From the NCBI GenBank assembly GCA_037693485.1, contig CM075351.1, positions 73,434,001-73,498,000 of the forward strand: a stretch of 64,000 bases of DNA, written 5' to 3'. The notes below the pieces were generated by a model. That model saw nothing but the letters and a program-made list of their open reading frames with translations. It was not told the origin of the DNA and ran no database searches. Source of the stretch: Kitagawia praeruptora (lineage: Eukaryota; Streptophyta; Magnoliopsida; Apiales; Apiaceae). The translations under genes and the position numbers were made by a program. Below, piece after piece: positions 23,232-36,800 of this stretch (positions within the stretch are counted from its first letter, which is position 1; each line of letters begins with the position of its first letter).

Positions 23232-26200
23232 TTGAGTTTCTTAATTAGAGAATAATAATAATAATAATTTGAGTTTCTTAATTAGAGAATAATATTGTTT
23301 TATTGCATTTTTTTTTATAGTTTCTTAATTAGAGAATAATATTGTTTTATTGCATTTTTTTTTATTTGACACTCTCAGATTTCTAGTAGTAATTGGAGGG
23401 TTATCACATATGGTATCAGAGCCGACTCTCGAAAGGTTGATTCGTCAAGTTGTCGGAGGTGGGGACACGAAGGCTGGTGGTATTATCCCACAATGGACAG
23501 AGGTCCGGAGGTGGGGACACGAAGCCAGCCGGTATTATCCCACAATGGCTAGGGAGGAACGATCTTGGACCTATGGGATTTTCGTTCGGTCTGACGAGGA
23601 CGTCAGGAGTTTAAGTGGGGGAGTTTGTAACACCCCAGTCCCACATCGAGGAGATTTGGGACTTCTGTTCAGTTTATAAGGCAAAGTACTACTATTAAGT
23701 GCACCAACAAATCATGATCTTTTGGGGGCCTGTGGTGGGCTTGTGGATTACCCAAGTTGGCGGCATTTGGGCCAGTTTGCTTTGGCTTATTCGGATTCGG
23801 AATCGGGACTCGACCCGACTTTCGAAAAAGACTCGGGATTTGACCCGGGTTGTCACATATCACATATGGCAGCCAGCTTATGGTCAGAATCAGTATGGTG
23901 GTCAGAAACAGAATCAGAATCAGCGATTTCAGCAGCAGCAACCTAGGCAGTGGCAGGGTCGTCAACAGGGGCAGAGTCGTTATTCAGTTTATGGGGGCAA
24001 CCCCAATATGATTCCAGTGGCTCCTTGTGCTACTTGTGGTGGACATCATCCAGGGAGAGCTTGTTATAAACAGACCGGGGCTTGTTTCTTGTGTGGTAGC
24101 ATGTCACATAGGGCAAAGGATTGTACAGTGTCACGTAACACTGGTGGAGGAGCAGGTGGTAGTGGTAGTGGTAGTCAGCAGAATACTTCAGGCAGAGTGT
24201 TTGCATTGACTGCTAATCAGGCAGCAGCTAATTCAGGTACCGTTTCAGGAACACTTCTTGTTGGTAGACGTGATGCTTATGTGTTATTTGATACTGGTTC
24301 GACTCATTCTGTTGTGTCTTTATCGTTTGTTCGTCATCTTGGTGTTTTACCTTCATTACTATATCCTCGTATGTCTATTGCTACCCCGATGGGGAATTCT
24401 GTTATTATTTCTGATGTGTACCGAGAGTGTCCGATAGCTGTTGGGGAGAGAAATTGTAAGGTAAACTTGCTTCCGATGGAGATGCATGACTTTGACGTTA
24501 TTCTGGGTATGGATTGGTTGAGTGAGCATCGAGCTACAATTGATTGTCAGGGGAAGAGGGTGCTCTTTGGAGATGCAGATAAACCAGAATTTGTATACCA
24601 GGGTTCTCAACCGAAAGGAGAGGTTAAAATGATTTCAGCTCTAAAGGCGAGTAAACTTTTGTCTAAGGGTTGTGATGGCTATCTTGCTTTTGTGAAGGAT
24701 ACGTCTAAGGATGAGCCTCGCACCGAGGATTATCCAGTTGTTAATGAGTTTGCAGATGTGTTTCCCGATGAACTACCAGGTTTACCACCACAGAGAGAAG
24801 TGGAGTTTACTATTGAACTGGTTCCAGGAGCAGAGCCTATTTCTAAGGCGCCATACAGAATGGCACCACTAGAGTTGCAGGAATTGAAAGTACAGTTGCA
24901 AGAGATGTTGGATAGAGGATTTATCAGGCCAAGTGTATCTCCATGGGGTGCTCCGGTATTGTTTATGAAGAAGAAGGACGGTTCTATGAGATTGTGCATC
25001 GACTACAGGGAGTTAAATAAGGTGACTATCATAAACAGGTATCCTTTGCCACGCATTGATGACCTGTTTGATCAGTTACAAGGGGCGATATTCTTTTCGA
25101 AGATAGATTTGAGATCAGGTTACCACCAATTGCGAGTGAGGGAAGAAGATATTCCGAAGACTGCATTTCGTACTCGTTATGGTCATTATGAGTTTCTTGT
25201 GATGTCCTTTGGGTTGACGAATGCACCAGCGGTGTTTATGGATTTGATGAATCGGGTCTTTCATGATTACTTGGATAAGTTTGTTGTGGTCTTCATTGAT
25301 GATATCTTAATATACTCGAGGAGCAGGGAGGAGCATGAGGAGCATTTACGTATTGTGCTTGAGATCTTGAGGGAGAAGAAGTTATTTGCAAAATTTTCAA
25401 AGTGTGAGTTCTGGTTAGAGCAGGTGGCATTTTTGGGGCATATTGTGTCTTCTAGAGGGATTGAGTTGGATCCTGCGAAAGTCGAGGCTATCACTAATTG
25501 GCCGAGACCTAGCAATGTGACAGAGGTAAGGAGTTTCTTGGGTTTGGCAGGTTACTACAGGCGCTTTGTGGAAGGTTTCTCATCCATAGCTTTACCAATG
25601 ACTCAATTGATGAGGAAGGGTGTTAAGTTCGAGTGGAATGATGAACGTGAGCAGAGTTTCCAAGAGTTGAAGACGAGGTTGGTGTCAGCTCCTATTCTAG
25701 TATTGCCATCAGGGAGTGGAGGATTTCAGGTTTATAGTGATGCTTCTAAAAGAGGATTGGGTTGTGTTCTTATGCAGCATGGGAAGGTGATTTCTTACGC
25801 TTCTAGGCAGCTTAAACCTTATGAGGTAAATTATCCTACTCATGACTTGGAGTTAGCAGCAGTGGTATTTGCTTTGAAGATTTGGAGGCATTATTTGTAT
25901 GGAGAGACTTGTGATATCTTCACTCATCATAAGAGTCTTAAGTACATTTTTACTCAGAAGGAGCTTAACATGAGGCAGCGGAGATGGCTTGAACTTCTTA
26001 AGGATTATGATGCTAATATTCAGTACCATCCAGGGAAGGCGAATGTTGTAGCCGACGCTCTTAGTAGGAAGAACTTGGGGAGTGTTGCATCTCTCATTAC
26101 TCAGCCGCATCTTATTTCAGACATGGAGCGCTTTGGTATTGAGCTGTATGTTAGGGGATCAGATGGTAGCATTGCGAATTTGAGAGTGGAACCAAATCTG

Positions 26201-27758
26201 GTTTCAAGGGTTAAGGAAGCTCAGAAGAATGATACAGGATTGGAAGGTATTAGATCAGAGGTGGCAGAAGGTAAGCAAAAATATTTTCGTGTTGATGATG
26301 AGGGTGTGATATGGTTGGGTAGTAAATTGTGTGTGCCCGCGGATGTGGCAATTCGTGAAGAGATTTTGACCGAGGCTCATAGCTCTTCATTCTCTATTCA
26401 TCCAGGTTCCACCAAGATGTATAGAGACTTGAAGAAGCACTTTTGGTGGAGTGGAATGAAGGGAGACATAGCAGAGTTTGTGGGAAAATGTCTTACATGT
26501 CAACAGGTGAAGATAGATCATCAGAGGCCTAGTGGATTGTTGCAGCAATTGGATATTCCAGTTTGGAAGTGGGAGAACATTACTATGGATTTTGTGACTC
26601 ATTTGCCGAAGACCTTTAGGAAGAATGATGTTATATGGGTGGTGGTTGATAGACTTACTAAGTCTGCTCATTTCTTGCCTATTAGAGAGACTACTCCTGT
26701 TCATGAGTTGGCAGAGATTTTTCAGCGGGATATTGTTAGACTTCATGGAGTGCCTGTGTCGATAGTTTCTGACAGGGATACGAGGTTTACTTCACGTTTT
26801 TGGAAGGGATTTCAGCAAGCTTGGGGTACGAGGCTTAACTTTAGTACTGCTTATCATCCGCAGACCGATGGACAGTCAGAGAGGACGATTCAGACATTGG
26901 AGGATATGCTGAGGGCTTGTGCTTTGGAGTGGACTGGTGATTGGGATAAGTATTTGTATCTTGTTGAGTTTGCGTACAATAATAGCTGGCACGCGAGTAT
27001 TGGTATGCCACCATTTGAGGCTTTGTATGGTAGGAGGTGTAGGGCACCATCTTATTGGGATGAGGTTGGTGAGAAAGTTATTGAAGGACCAGAACTTGTT
27101 AGAGTCACTAATGAGAAGGTAGAGAAGGCTAAGGCAAGCTTAAAGGAGGCTCGATCGCGTCAAAAGAGTTATGTAGATCAACATAGAAAGTTTGGTGGAT
27201 TTGAACCAGGTGATCATGCGTTCTTGAAGGTGTCTCCTTGGAAGGGTGTTAAGCGGTTTGGTATGAAAGGGAAGCTTAGTCCGAGATATGTTGGTCCTTT
27301 TGATATTATAGAGAAAGTGGGAGAAGTGTCTTACAGAGTTGCGTTGCCACCGCAGTTATCTCATGTACATAACGTGTTCCATGTGTCGGTTTTGAGGGGC
27401 TACAAGTATCATCCACTTCATGTAGTTCAATATCCATTGCATAAGATTAGAGAGGATCTTTCTTGTGAGGAGGAAGCAGAAGCTATCTTAGATCGAGAGG
27501 AGCGAGTTTTGAGGAAGAATACCATTCCATTTGTGAAAGTTTTGTGGAAAAATCATTCTGAGAGAGAGGCTACTTGGTGTGATAACCCTCCAATTACTAC
27601 TAGAAATCTGAGAGTGTCAAATAAAAAAAAAATGCAATAAAACAATATTATTCTCTAATTAAGAAACTATAAAAAAAAATGCAATAAAACAATATTATTC
27701 TCTAATTAAGAAACTCAAATTATTATTATTATTATTATTCTCTAATTAAGAAACTCAA

Positions 27759-27808
<50 letters not shown>

Positions 27809-30800
27809 AAAAAATCACGTATATTACATATATACCCCCTTAAAAAGGATTCCGTCCCCGGAATCAAACGAAACTAAAACTCGTACCTGATTCGAATAAA
27901 TGCGGATATCTCTCACGAATAGATTCTTCTAATTCCCAAGTGTAACACCCCAGTCCCACATCGAGGAGATTTGGGACTTCTGTTCAGTTTATAAGGCAAA
28001 GTACTACTATTAAGTGCACCAACAAATCATGATCTTTTGGGGGCCTGTGGTGGGCTTGTGGATTACCCAAGTTGGCGGCATTTGGGCCAGTTTGCTTTGG
28101 CTTATTCGGATTCGGAATCGGGACTCGACCCGACTTTCGAAAAAGACTCGGGATTTGACCCGGGTTGTCACATATGGTATCAGAGCCGACTCTCGAAAGC
28201 TTGATTCGTCAAGTTGCCGGAGGTGGGGACACGAAGGCTGGTGGTATTATCCCACAATGGACAGAGGTCCGGAGGTGGGGACACGAAGCCAGCCGGTATT
28301 ATCCCACAATGGCTAGGGAGGAACGATCTTGGACCTATGGGATTTCCGTTCGGTCTGACGAGGACGTCAGGAGTTTAAGTGGGGGAGTTTGTAACACCCC
28401 AGTCCCACATCGAGGAGATTTGGGACTTCTGTTCAGTTTATAAGGCAAAGTACTACTATTAAGTGCACCAACAAATCATGATCTTTTGGGGGCCTGTGGT
28501 GGGCTTGTGGATTACCCAAGTTGGCGGCATTTGGGCCAGTTTGCTTTGGCTTATTCGGATTCGGAATCGGGACTCGACCCGACTTTCGAAAAAGACTCGG
28601 GATTTGACCCGGGTTGTCACAACTTTGTAAGCTGTTAGTTGCGTGGTCTACTGATCTTTTGTATGTGTTGAAGGGATGCACTGAAGCTCTACTGATCTTT
28701 TTTATGTGTTGAAGGGATGCACTGAAGCATTTCCAAATTTTACTACTGCTGAGCAAGAACGTCTACATCAACTATTTATTCAGGTAGTTCATGTATCACG
28801 TATGCCAGAGACATATCTAATTGTAGCTTCAGTTTTTTAAATTATAGAACTAATCACATTCTTGATTCGAAACTTAAAACATATATAAAAGCATAGTGCT
28901 TGCTGACGTACTACTGGTGGTTATGATCATCGTAAGTCTTGGATTGTGATCTGGTTGACTGGTTTAGCAAGTCACAGGAACCTATTTAAACAACTGAACT
29001 TTGTTCAAACTTGGCAACGATCTTCAACTACAAGCTTCGTTATGCTTGTAGTAATTTGTATAGCTAGTTTATGCAAATCTGCTTTGTTTTAGGTCATGTA
29101 TGAATATAAAGTATACAACACCATTTACCAGTTAACCATTCAGGAAAAGAATTAGTATTACAGTGGCAGTTCTAGCCCTTTCAAATAAATTTGAGTAAAG
29201 CAAGCCAAAATTTGTGCACATCTTAAAACTTAAGTAGTTACCTAGCATAGTTTTTGTCCTCAATGTAGTTTTCATATAGTCCTATTAAAACATAAATCTC
29301 TTTCAGTGCTACAAGTCCATAAATCTAGTGCCATGTAAAGCTCCGGAACAAAAGAATATTATATGTTGTGCTTATCTGCTATGAATTAACTTAATTTATA
29401 ACTGAAATTGAGGTACTGGAACAGAACCAGCAGATTAGAAACGATCTCAACTCAGTTGGGGTAATTTAAGCTACTACTTAAAGGCAACTACAAGTAAGTG
29501 AACAAACAACCAGACCTTCGAGTCGTCTGGAGAACTCCCAATCACCACGAGGGTTTACAAATAAAACTCTCGATACCCTAATTGTTTCCTTTTTTCCCTC
29601 TTTTATTCTACACATTCTAATTCATCTTGGGCCTCTCATTGGGCCTGCTTCTGACTTGGGCCAGTCTATTACAATACCCCGCTCCCAAAGAACGACCTTG
29701 TCCTCAAGGTCGAAGGTGACACCACCCATGAAGGCATCAAGTGTCACAAGCTTGCTCTTGTTCTTCTGGTTTCTCAACAAGCCACCATCATTGATAGGAA
29801 TTTCAGTAGTAGGTCTAAGGGATTCCATTTCGCTCCAGATGAAATTAAATGAGAAAATTCCATTTGTTGGTTGGATTTCAGGGACACTTGATGATCTGTC
29901 CACAAACGTAGCAAGTGCTGATGTTGTGCTAGTAAGATCAATGTTGCTGTCATCACTTCTCCAACGACGAGCCCTCATTTTGAAAATGGTTACTATTCCA
30001 ACACCAGTGAGAATCACTGCAGCTGCAACAATTGCAACAATGGCCGAAACACTAAAAATTTTAGATTTCCCTGTTGTGGGAATAGTTCCATTGTGCAAAC
30101 AAGATGTAAGTGGAGCACCACATTGAAGGAATTTACGGACGAGCGGAAGCGCGGTATAACAATTATTCCGTAAAAACCATGTATCGTGCATATAGAAAAG
30201 CATATAAAAATTAGAGAGCGGAGGAATCGTAACCGTACCTTGAAAATCGAAGCTTTATAAGGCTCGGTTGCTAGCAGTTGCTTCTCAGAGTGTGAAGCAC
30301 TCTACCGGTATCCACCAAGAATAATCTTCGATGAAGCTTTTATAAAACAAGCTTTTATAAAAAAAATGGTGTCTTGTTCTTTTGAGAGAGAGAGATGAAG
30401 AAGAAGAGAGGTGGCAACTAGGTTTTCACAAAACCACTTTTTTTGCATCCTAAACACCTCTCATCTCTTTCTATTTATAGGGCACATGTAGGTTTTTATT
30501 ATAATTAATATATCATATATATTATTATATAAATCCCACAAAATGTTTAAATAATAATTAAACTATTTTAATCATTATTAAAAACAACTTCTCTCTCAAA
30601 ATACCTTCATCAATAAATTAATCTTTTTTATGGTGTGACCCTGTAGGTTCAATATTAAGCCGGTAGTAGAAATAAATAATAATAAACATTTTATTTATTA
30701 TTTATATGAATTCTAATAATTCATTAAATATAATTAACTGATTAATTATATTTATTCTACATCGTGAGTGATGCTTCTCAACATATCGCGACTATCCGGA

Positions 30801-33800
30801 TAACATGAATTCACTGCTTAGAATACCAAGAACCTGTTAGTGCTAGTTACCGTACAATCAATTCCTTCTACCCTACAATATCCCGATTAAATACAAGGCA
30901 TGGATCTCGTGTCAAGCCTATCAAATTTAATCATATGATTTCTTATTCATAATGCAAAGTTCATATTAATGCAAATTAGAAACTCCTTTCTAATTTCATT
31001 CACTCTGGCCAGAGATTCCGGAACTAGCATCATAAGAATAGCATAGGATATTCTCTTCCTTTACTGGAAGGGGTAGATCCTTTATTGACCGTTAACTATC
31101 TCCATACACAAATCCCTATGCCCAGAATAGACCTAATGGATGTCCTTGAGACTAAGGACTAAACCAAAGCATAGTTCATTATATACAAGATTACTCTAAC
31201 GATCTCAAGTCTAAGGACACTTGTACAACTATCACCCAGTGAACAACTATCGACACGTGAGTAAACTCCATTAGTTGTTCAACTTATCGAGTCATGTTCA
31301 GTGAACTTATTCCCTAATAAGCACCTACATACTAGCTATAGTGTCACCACACAAATGCCTATGAGAACAGACATCCTCCTGAAAGGAGCAAGCATAGTAT
31401 GTACCAATCTTTGCGGATTCACTAACTTCCGATTAGTTATCCTATGATCGGGAACTGTTTAAGTCTAGAGTTATCATCTTCTAGATCTCACTATTATAAT
31501 CTCATTATAATTCTAGAAGCTTTACTTTAAACCATGGAATATCTTATTTAAAACACTTTAAATAGATAAAGCCCGTAATAAAAACAAATAAGTCTTTTAT
31601 TAATGTTAATAAAATTAAATAAGAATACAAGAAAGTTCTTCCTAACTCATCATACATGATTGGATTTAGGACAAACACTTTCAATCTCCCACTTGTACTA
31701 AAGCCAATCACTCTGGTATCTAATACCCATTCACTCATTATGACGATCGAAGTGAATCTGAGATAGCGACTTAGTGAGTAGGTTTGCTATGTTGTTATGT
31801 GTGTCAACTTTTCAATGTTGACATCTCTACTTTCAATGATCTCCGTAATCAAAAGAAAGCGCCACAAAACAATTTTGCAACGTCACTTACAGCTATAAAC
31901 TCTGCTTCCGCTGTTGAGTCAGCCGTTGTAGGCTGTTTGGAACTCTTCCAACTAATCGCTCCACCCTTCAAGGTAAACACGTACCCTAACATGGATTTGC
32001 TATCATCACTTTCTGATTGAAAACTAGAGTTGGTATAACCCTTCTATTTTTCAACTCAGATCCACTAAAACCAAGAAAAATATCCTTAGTCCTTCGCAAG
32101 TACTTAAGGATGTTCTTCACTTCTTTCCAGTGGTCTTCACCTGGATCCGACTGATATCTGCTTGTCAAATTAATTGAATGAGCAATATCATGCCTAGTAC
32201 ATAACATCGCGTACATGATAGATCCTATTGCTGAAGCATAAGGAATCTTACTCATACGCTCTCTTTCCTCACGTGTCTTAGGAGACATCTTCTCGGAAAG
32301 GGATACTCCTTGGCTCATCGGTATGAGAACTCTCTTGGAGTTTTCATGCTAAACCTTTTAAGCACTTTCTCGATGTATGTACCTTGGGTAAGACCTATAA
32401 TTCTTCTCGATCTATCTCTATAGATCTTCATACCGAGAATCTAGGATGTCTTTCCCAAGTCCTTCATGGTGAAGCTCTTCGATAGCCACACTTTGACTGA
32501 TTGTAGCATCGGTATATCATTTCCTATAAGAAGTATGTCATCCACATACAACACAAGAAATGTTACCGCGCTCCCACTAACCTTCTTGTAAACACATGGT
32601 TCATCTATGTTTTTGATAAAATCAAACTCTTTGATTGTCTCATCAAAATGGATGTTCCATCTACGAGAAGCTTGCTTCAATCCATATATGGATCGCAAGC
32701 AAAATCCGAATTGATTTTAGTAGGGCTACAGGCAAAAAAGTTTAATCAAAGTCAATTCCTTGCCTTTGTCTGAATCCTTTTGCCATGAGCCAGGCCTTAT
32801 AGGTCTCCACCTGGCCATCTACTCCAATCTTTCTCTTGTATACCCTTTAGCACCCAATAAGTCTAACATCCTCAGGTGCTTCGACCAAGGTCCATACTTG
32901 GTTGGCATACATAGAATCCATTTCGGATTTCATGGCACTCTGCCATTTCTCTGAGTCAATACTATGCCACATAAGGTTGTTTAGTTTGAACAGGAGTTTC
33001 CTCTTGAACCGCAGTAGTTTGTGTTTCTTGAACTTCTTTAAGTTCAATTTTGCTCCCACTGTTCCTTCAAGGATAAACTATTTTTCTAAGAAGGTAGCAT
33101 GTCTGGAGACAAACACTCTATGATCGGTGTAAAAGTGATACCCTAAATCTCTTTAGGATATCCCACAAAACTACATTTTACGGATCGAGATTCCAGCTTA
33201 TCCGGGTCAACTTTCTTGACATAAGCTAGACATCCCCAAATCTTAACGTGTTTAAGATTCGATTTCCTTTCTTTCCATATCTCATATGGAGTTTGAGGAA
33301 CAGATTTGGAAAGCACCTTATTCGGTAAATATGCTGAGGTTTCCAATGCATAACCCCGAAGTGATACTGGAAGATCTGCATAGCTCATCGTGGATCGAAC
33401 CATGTCTAACAAAGTTCAATTTCTCCTTTCAGATACTCCACTCAACTATGGAGTGTCCGGATGAGTCCACTGGGAGACTATACTATTTTCTTTGAGATAA
33501 TCTAGAAACACACCACTCAAGTATTCATCTCCTCGATCTGATCGAAGAGCTCTAATACTATGTTTGGTTTATTTCTCTACTTCATAACTGTATTCTTTGA
33601 ACTTTTCAAAGGCTTCAGATTTGTATTTCATCAAATACATATATCTAAATCTAGATCAATTATCTATGAAAGTCACGAAGTATTAAAATCCTGCCATGGC
33701 TTGCGTAGACATTTGTCCACATACATCTATGTGTACCAATACCAGCAACTCTCTAGCGCTCTCTCCATGTCCACTAAATGGAGATTTGGTCATTTTACCC

Positions 33801-36800
33801 AATAGACAAGACATGCATGTAGGATATGATTCAAAATCAAAGGGTTCCAGTAACCTTCCCTTATGCAATGTCCGAAGTCTATTTTCACTAATATGACCAA
33901 GTCTGTAGTGCCATAAGTAGGTAGGATTTTCATCATCCTTTTTTTTTCTTTGTTTAATATGAAGTAAGACATATTCTATGTCACATACATACAGACCATT
34001 ATTTAAAGTTCCACTACCATAAAGAACATTATCTCTGAGGATTTGATGTTTAATATTCTGAATAATAAACGAAAATCCATCCAAGTCTAACATTGGAATA
34101 GAAATAATATTCCTCACAATCGAGGGAACCAAAATAACAGTTATTTAAAATAATAGTCTTGCCCGTAGGCATTATGTAAATCAAACGACCCTACAGCTAT
34201 GGCAGCAACTCTTGCTCCATTGCCCATCCGTAGAATCGCCTTCTCTTCCCCAAGAGCCCTACTTCTCCTTAGTCCTCGCAACGAATTGCAAATGTGAGAA
34301 CCATAAGTAGTATCTAATACCTAAGTAGAAGTTTGATTTAGTGACATGTTTACTTCAATCATAAACATATCTGAATCAGACACGGTAGTCTTACTAGCCT
34401 TCTTCACGTTCAGTTCTGCAAGGTAAACCTTACAGTTCTTCTTCCAGCGCCTCACCTTGTTACAGTGAAAACAAACAGCATATCCCAGCTTCTTAGCCCT
34501 TGAGAACTTTTTTCAAGCTTCGAAGCCAGTCAGCATAGTTGGGATCAGTCAATATGTGAGCATCTAGTATGCTCCGGAGTGATAGTGCAGAAGACATAAT
34601 GTATATAGTAAATCTGTAAATGATAAATACATAACAACACTTAGCAAATATTCAATTTCATTTTAAAACACTATATGAATCGGGTCTTTATTCATAAGTG
34701 GCTCCCACTAGTTTATCTAATTTATACAACCCCCTAAGTGAATAAATAAGCATTCAAAATGCTAGTGGGAATAGGGATCCTACATTCCATCACACAACCC
34801 CGGCTGTGGCACGAAACGCCATGTGATGTTCAATAGGCAGACAACTCTTGTCAATTACATCTCATGTTATTCCCTAATAAAACTTTAGCCTCTTGAATAA
34901 TTGAGTCACGGCTGTGGCACGACAAACTCAATATTCTAAGTCAAGTCTAACCCAACATTTCGTACAATTGAATCAGTCTCCAACAGCCCACGGCTGTGGC
35001 ACGTAACGACCATTAGATTCTAATTCATTGTACACATCTCTATGTAATAGACAAGTATTTCTTATTTCGAAATCAAAGCCCTCGGCTGTGGCACGAAACG
35101 ACAGTGATTCAAAAATAAGAACTACTTTCTACCATGTTGGAAGGCTATGACCGACACAAGCCCGTTGTGTCATTGGCCAATTACTACTTGATATTTATAA
35201 AAGAGGTTTTTTTTTAAGGTCACGAAACATTTTCGTATAAACCTATAAGTCTAACGTGTTTTAAGTTTAATAGATAATCTAAACCTATAACAAAAACACG
35301 AAAAATCTCAATATTATTAGTCAAGTCAAATCCAACATTTTGTACAATTAAATTAGATTCCAATAGCCCACGGCTGTAGCACGTAACGACCACTAAAATC
35401 TAATTTTGTACACATCTAATGTAACAGACAAGTATTTTCATGTTGATCGGTAACAAAGTCCTCGGCTGTAGCACGAAACGACAATGCACCGAAAACAAGA
35501 AATACTTTCTGTCATGTCGGAAGACCATAACCGACACAAAACTTTTTGTGCCTATGGCCGATTACAACTTGACATATATAATACATAGATCTCATCTTCT
35601 TTGTTATTAACTAATAATTAAAACTCTTTTAATCATTAATTCTATTTCTAAACTCTTTAGAAAATTAATCTCTCCCTTAATATAATTTCATAAATTAAAT
35701 AAATAATTAATAATATTAAGATCACATCTTAATTATTTTATAATAAATTAAATCTCATTTAATCAATTAATAAAATTGCTAACTAATTATTATTTCATAA
35801 ATAAATAATTATCAGCCATTATTAATTAACTAATATTATTTAACAATCACAATCATATTATAAAGAGATTCTTTTCTTCAATTAAATATTTCAAATCAAT
35901 AATCGATAATAAGATGATTCCCAGATCGGGGGGAGCATTGTCAAGAGGCGTCACTTAATACCCCTTTCTTACAGATCAAAATCTGTTTTTGACAGAATCA
36001 TCCTTTCTCTCAATATTGAAAATTCATATTTAATTACGTGTTTCAAAAACACAAAAAATCTCATGATTGTATTCATAATATTATTATTAAGGCAAGAAAC
36101 GATTCCTATTTCTAGATTTTGTAGCGCACGCCTTATTTTGATTTAAGTTCACCTAAATCTATCATCTCATGGTAAACATAGGCATATATCTCATATATAA
36201 ACATAAATAAATAAGTAAGCATGCAAGCAATATCATGTCACACATTGATATAATGATGTATGGATTTATTATAGCATTTAAAAGCAATTTAAAATAATTA
36301 AAATATGCTTTAAAACACTTTTGGTAATATAAATATTTCAAAAATATTATATAAAAAATATTTGACCACTCCATTAGATCCGTATCGGAAATACGAATCC
36401 AACGATATATTGCACGCCCAAAACGGAGTTACGAAACTCCCAAAAAATCGAATTTAATGTGGACAGAAGGGTAGTAACGCATTCCTGAAACGCGTTAAAA
36501 GAATTTAAAACCCGGTAACCGGTAACGCATTCGGAACATGCGCGACAAACCCGGTAACGCATTTCACGAATGCGCGACTCCCTTTCCCGCAGTTGCGCGC
36601 CACGCGCCAGATAGGCGTTTCAACAGTTTTTTTTTTTTTTTTTTTCTTGTCACACTCAGAACCGTTGTACTTGTGAATGAGAGTTTGTAACTGTTGCTGA
36701 TCAAAACAAAACTGATAAAAACGTAACTGCCACTTTTACTAACTTTCATTATTATTTTATAATTTAATATTAATAAATTAATTAACAATTAATTAATAAA

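Larger units (their letters stand above)
23169..28621 (+). mobile_element. Rearranged chromovirus/TRIM composite retroelement
   Basis: Flanked by the 5-bp duplication acttt (23164-23168 and 28622-28626), so the outer limits look like one insertion. Order: LTR type X (+), TRIM internal region, TRIM LTR, gypsy gag end and pol (+), LTR type X inverted, inverted polypurine tract and pol tail, then a complete TRIM (LTR, internal, LTR). TRIM internal regions are 217 bp and its three LTRs are each 232 bp. The bases tatca at 23402-23406 and 23858-23862 suggest the left TRIM first inserted near the end of the X LTR. Its own 5' LTR was then lost by recombination between ggttatcaca and ggttgtcaca. A 363-bp segment (27578-27940) is inverted relative to normal order. 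Confidence 0.75.

Noticed and set aside
23350..23679. 109-residue plus-strand ORF, with a similar one at 28165-28443
   Set aside because: It translates the TRIM internal region and LTR, which have no coding tradition; the similarity is repeat identity.
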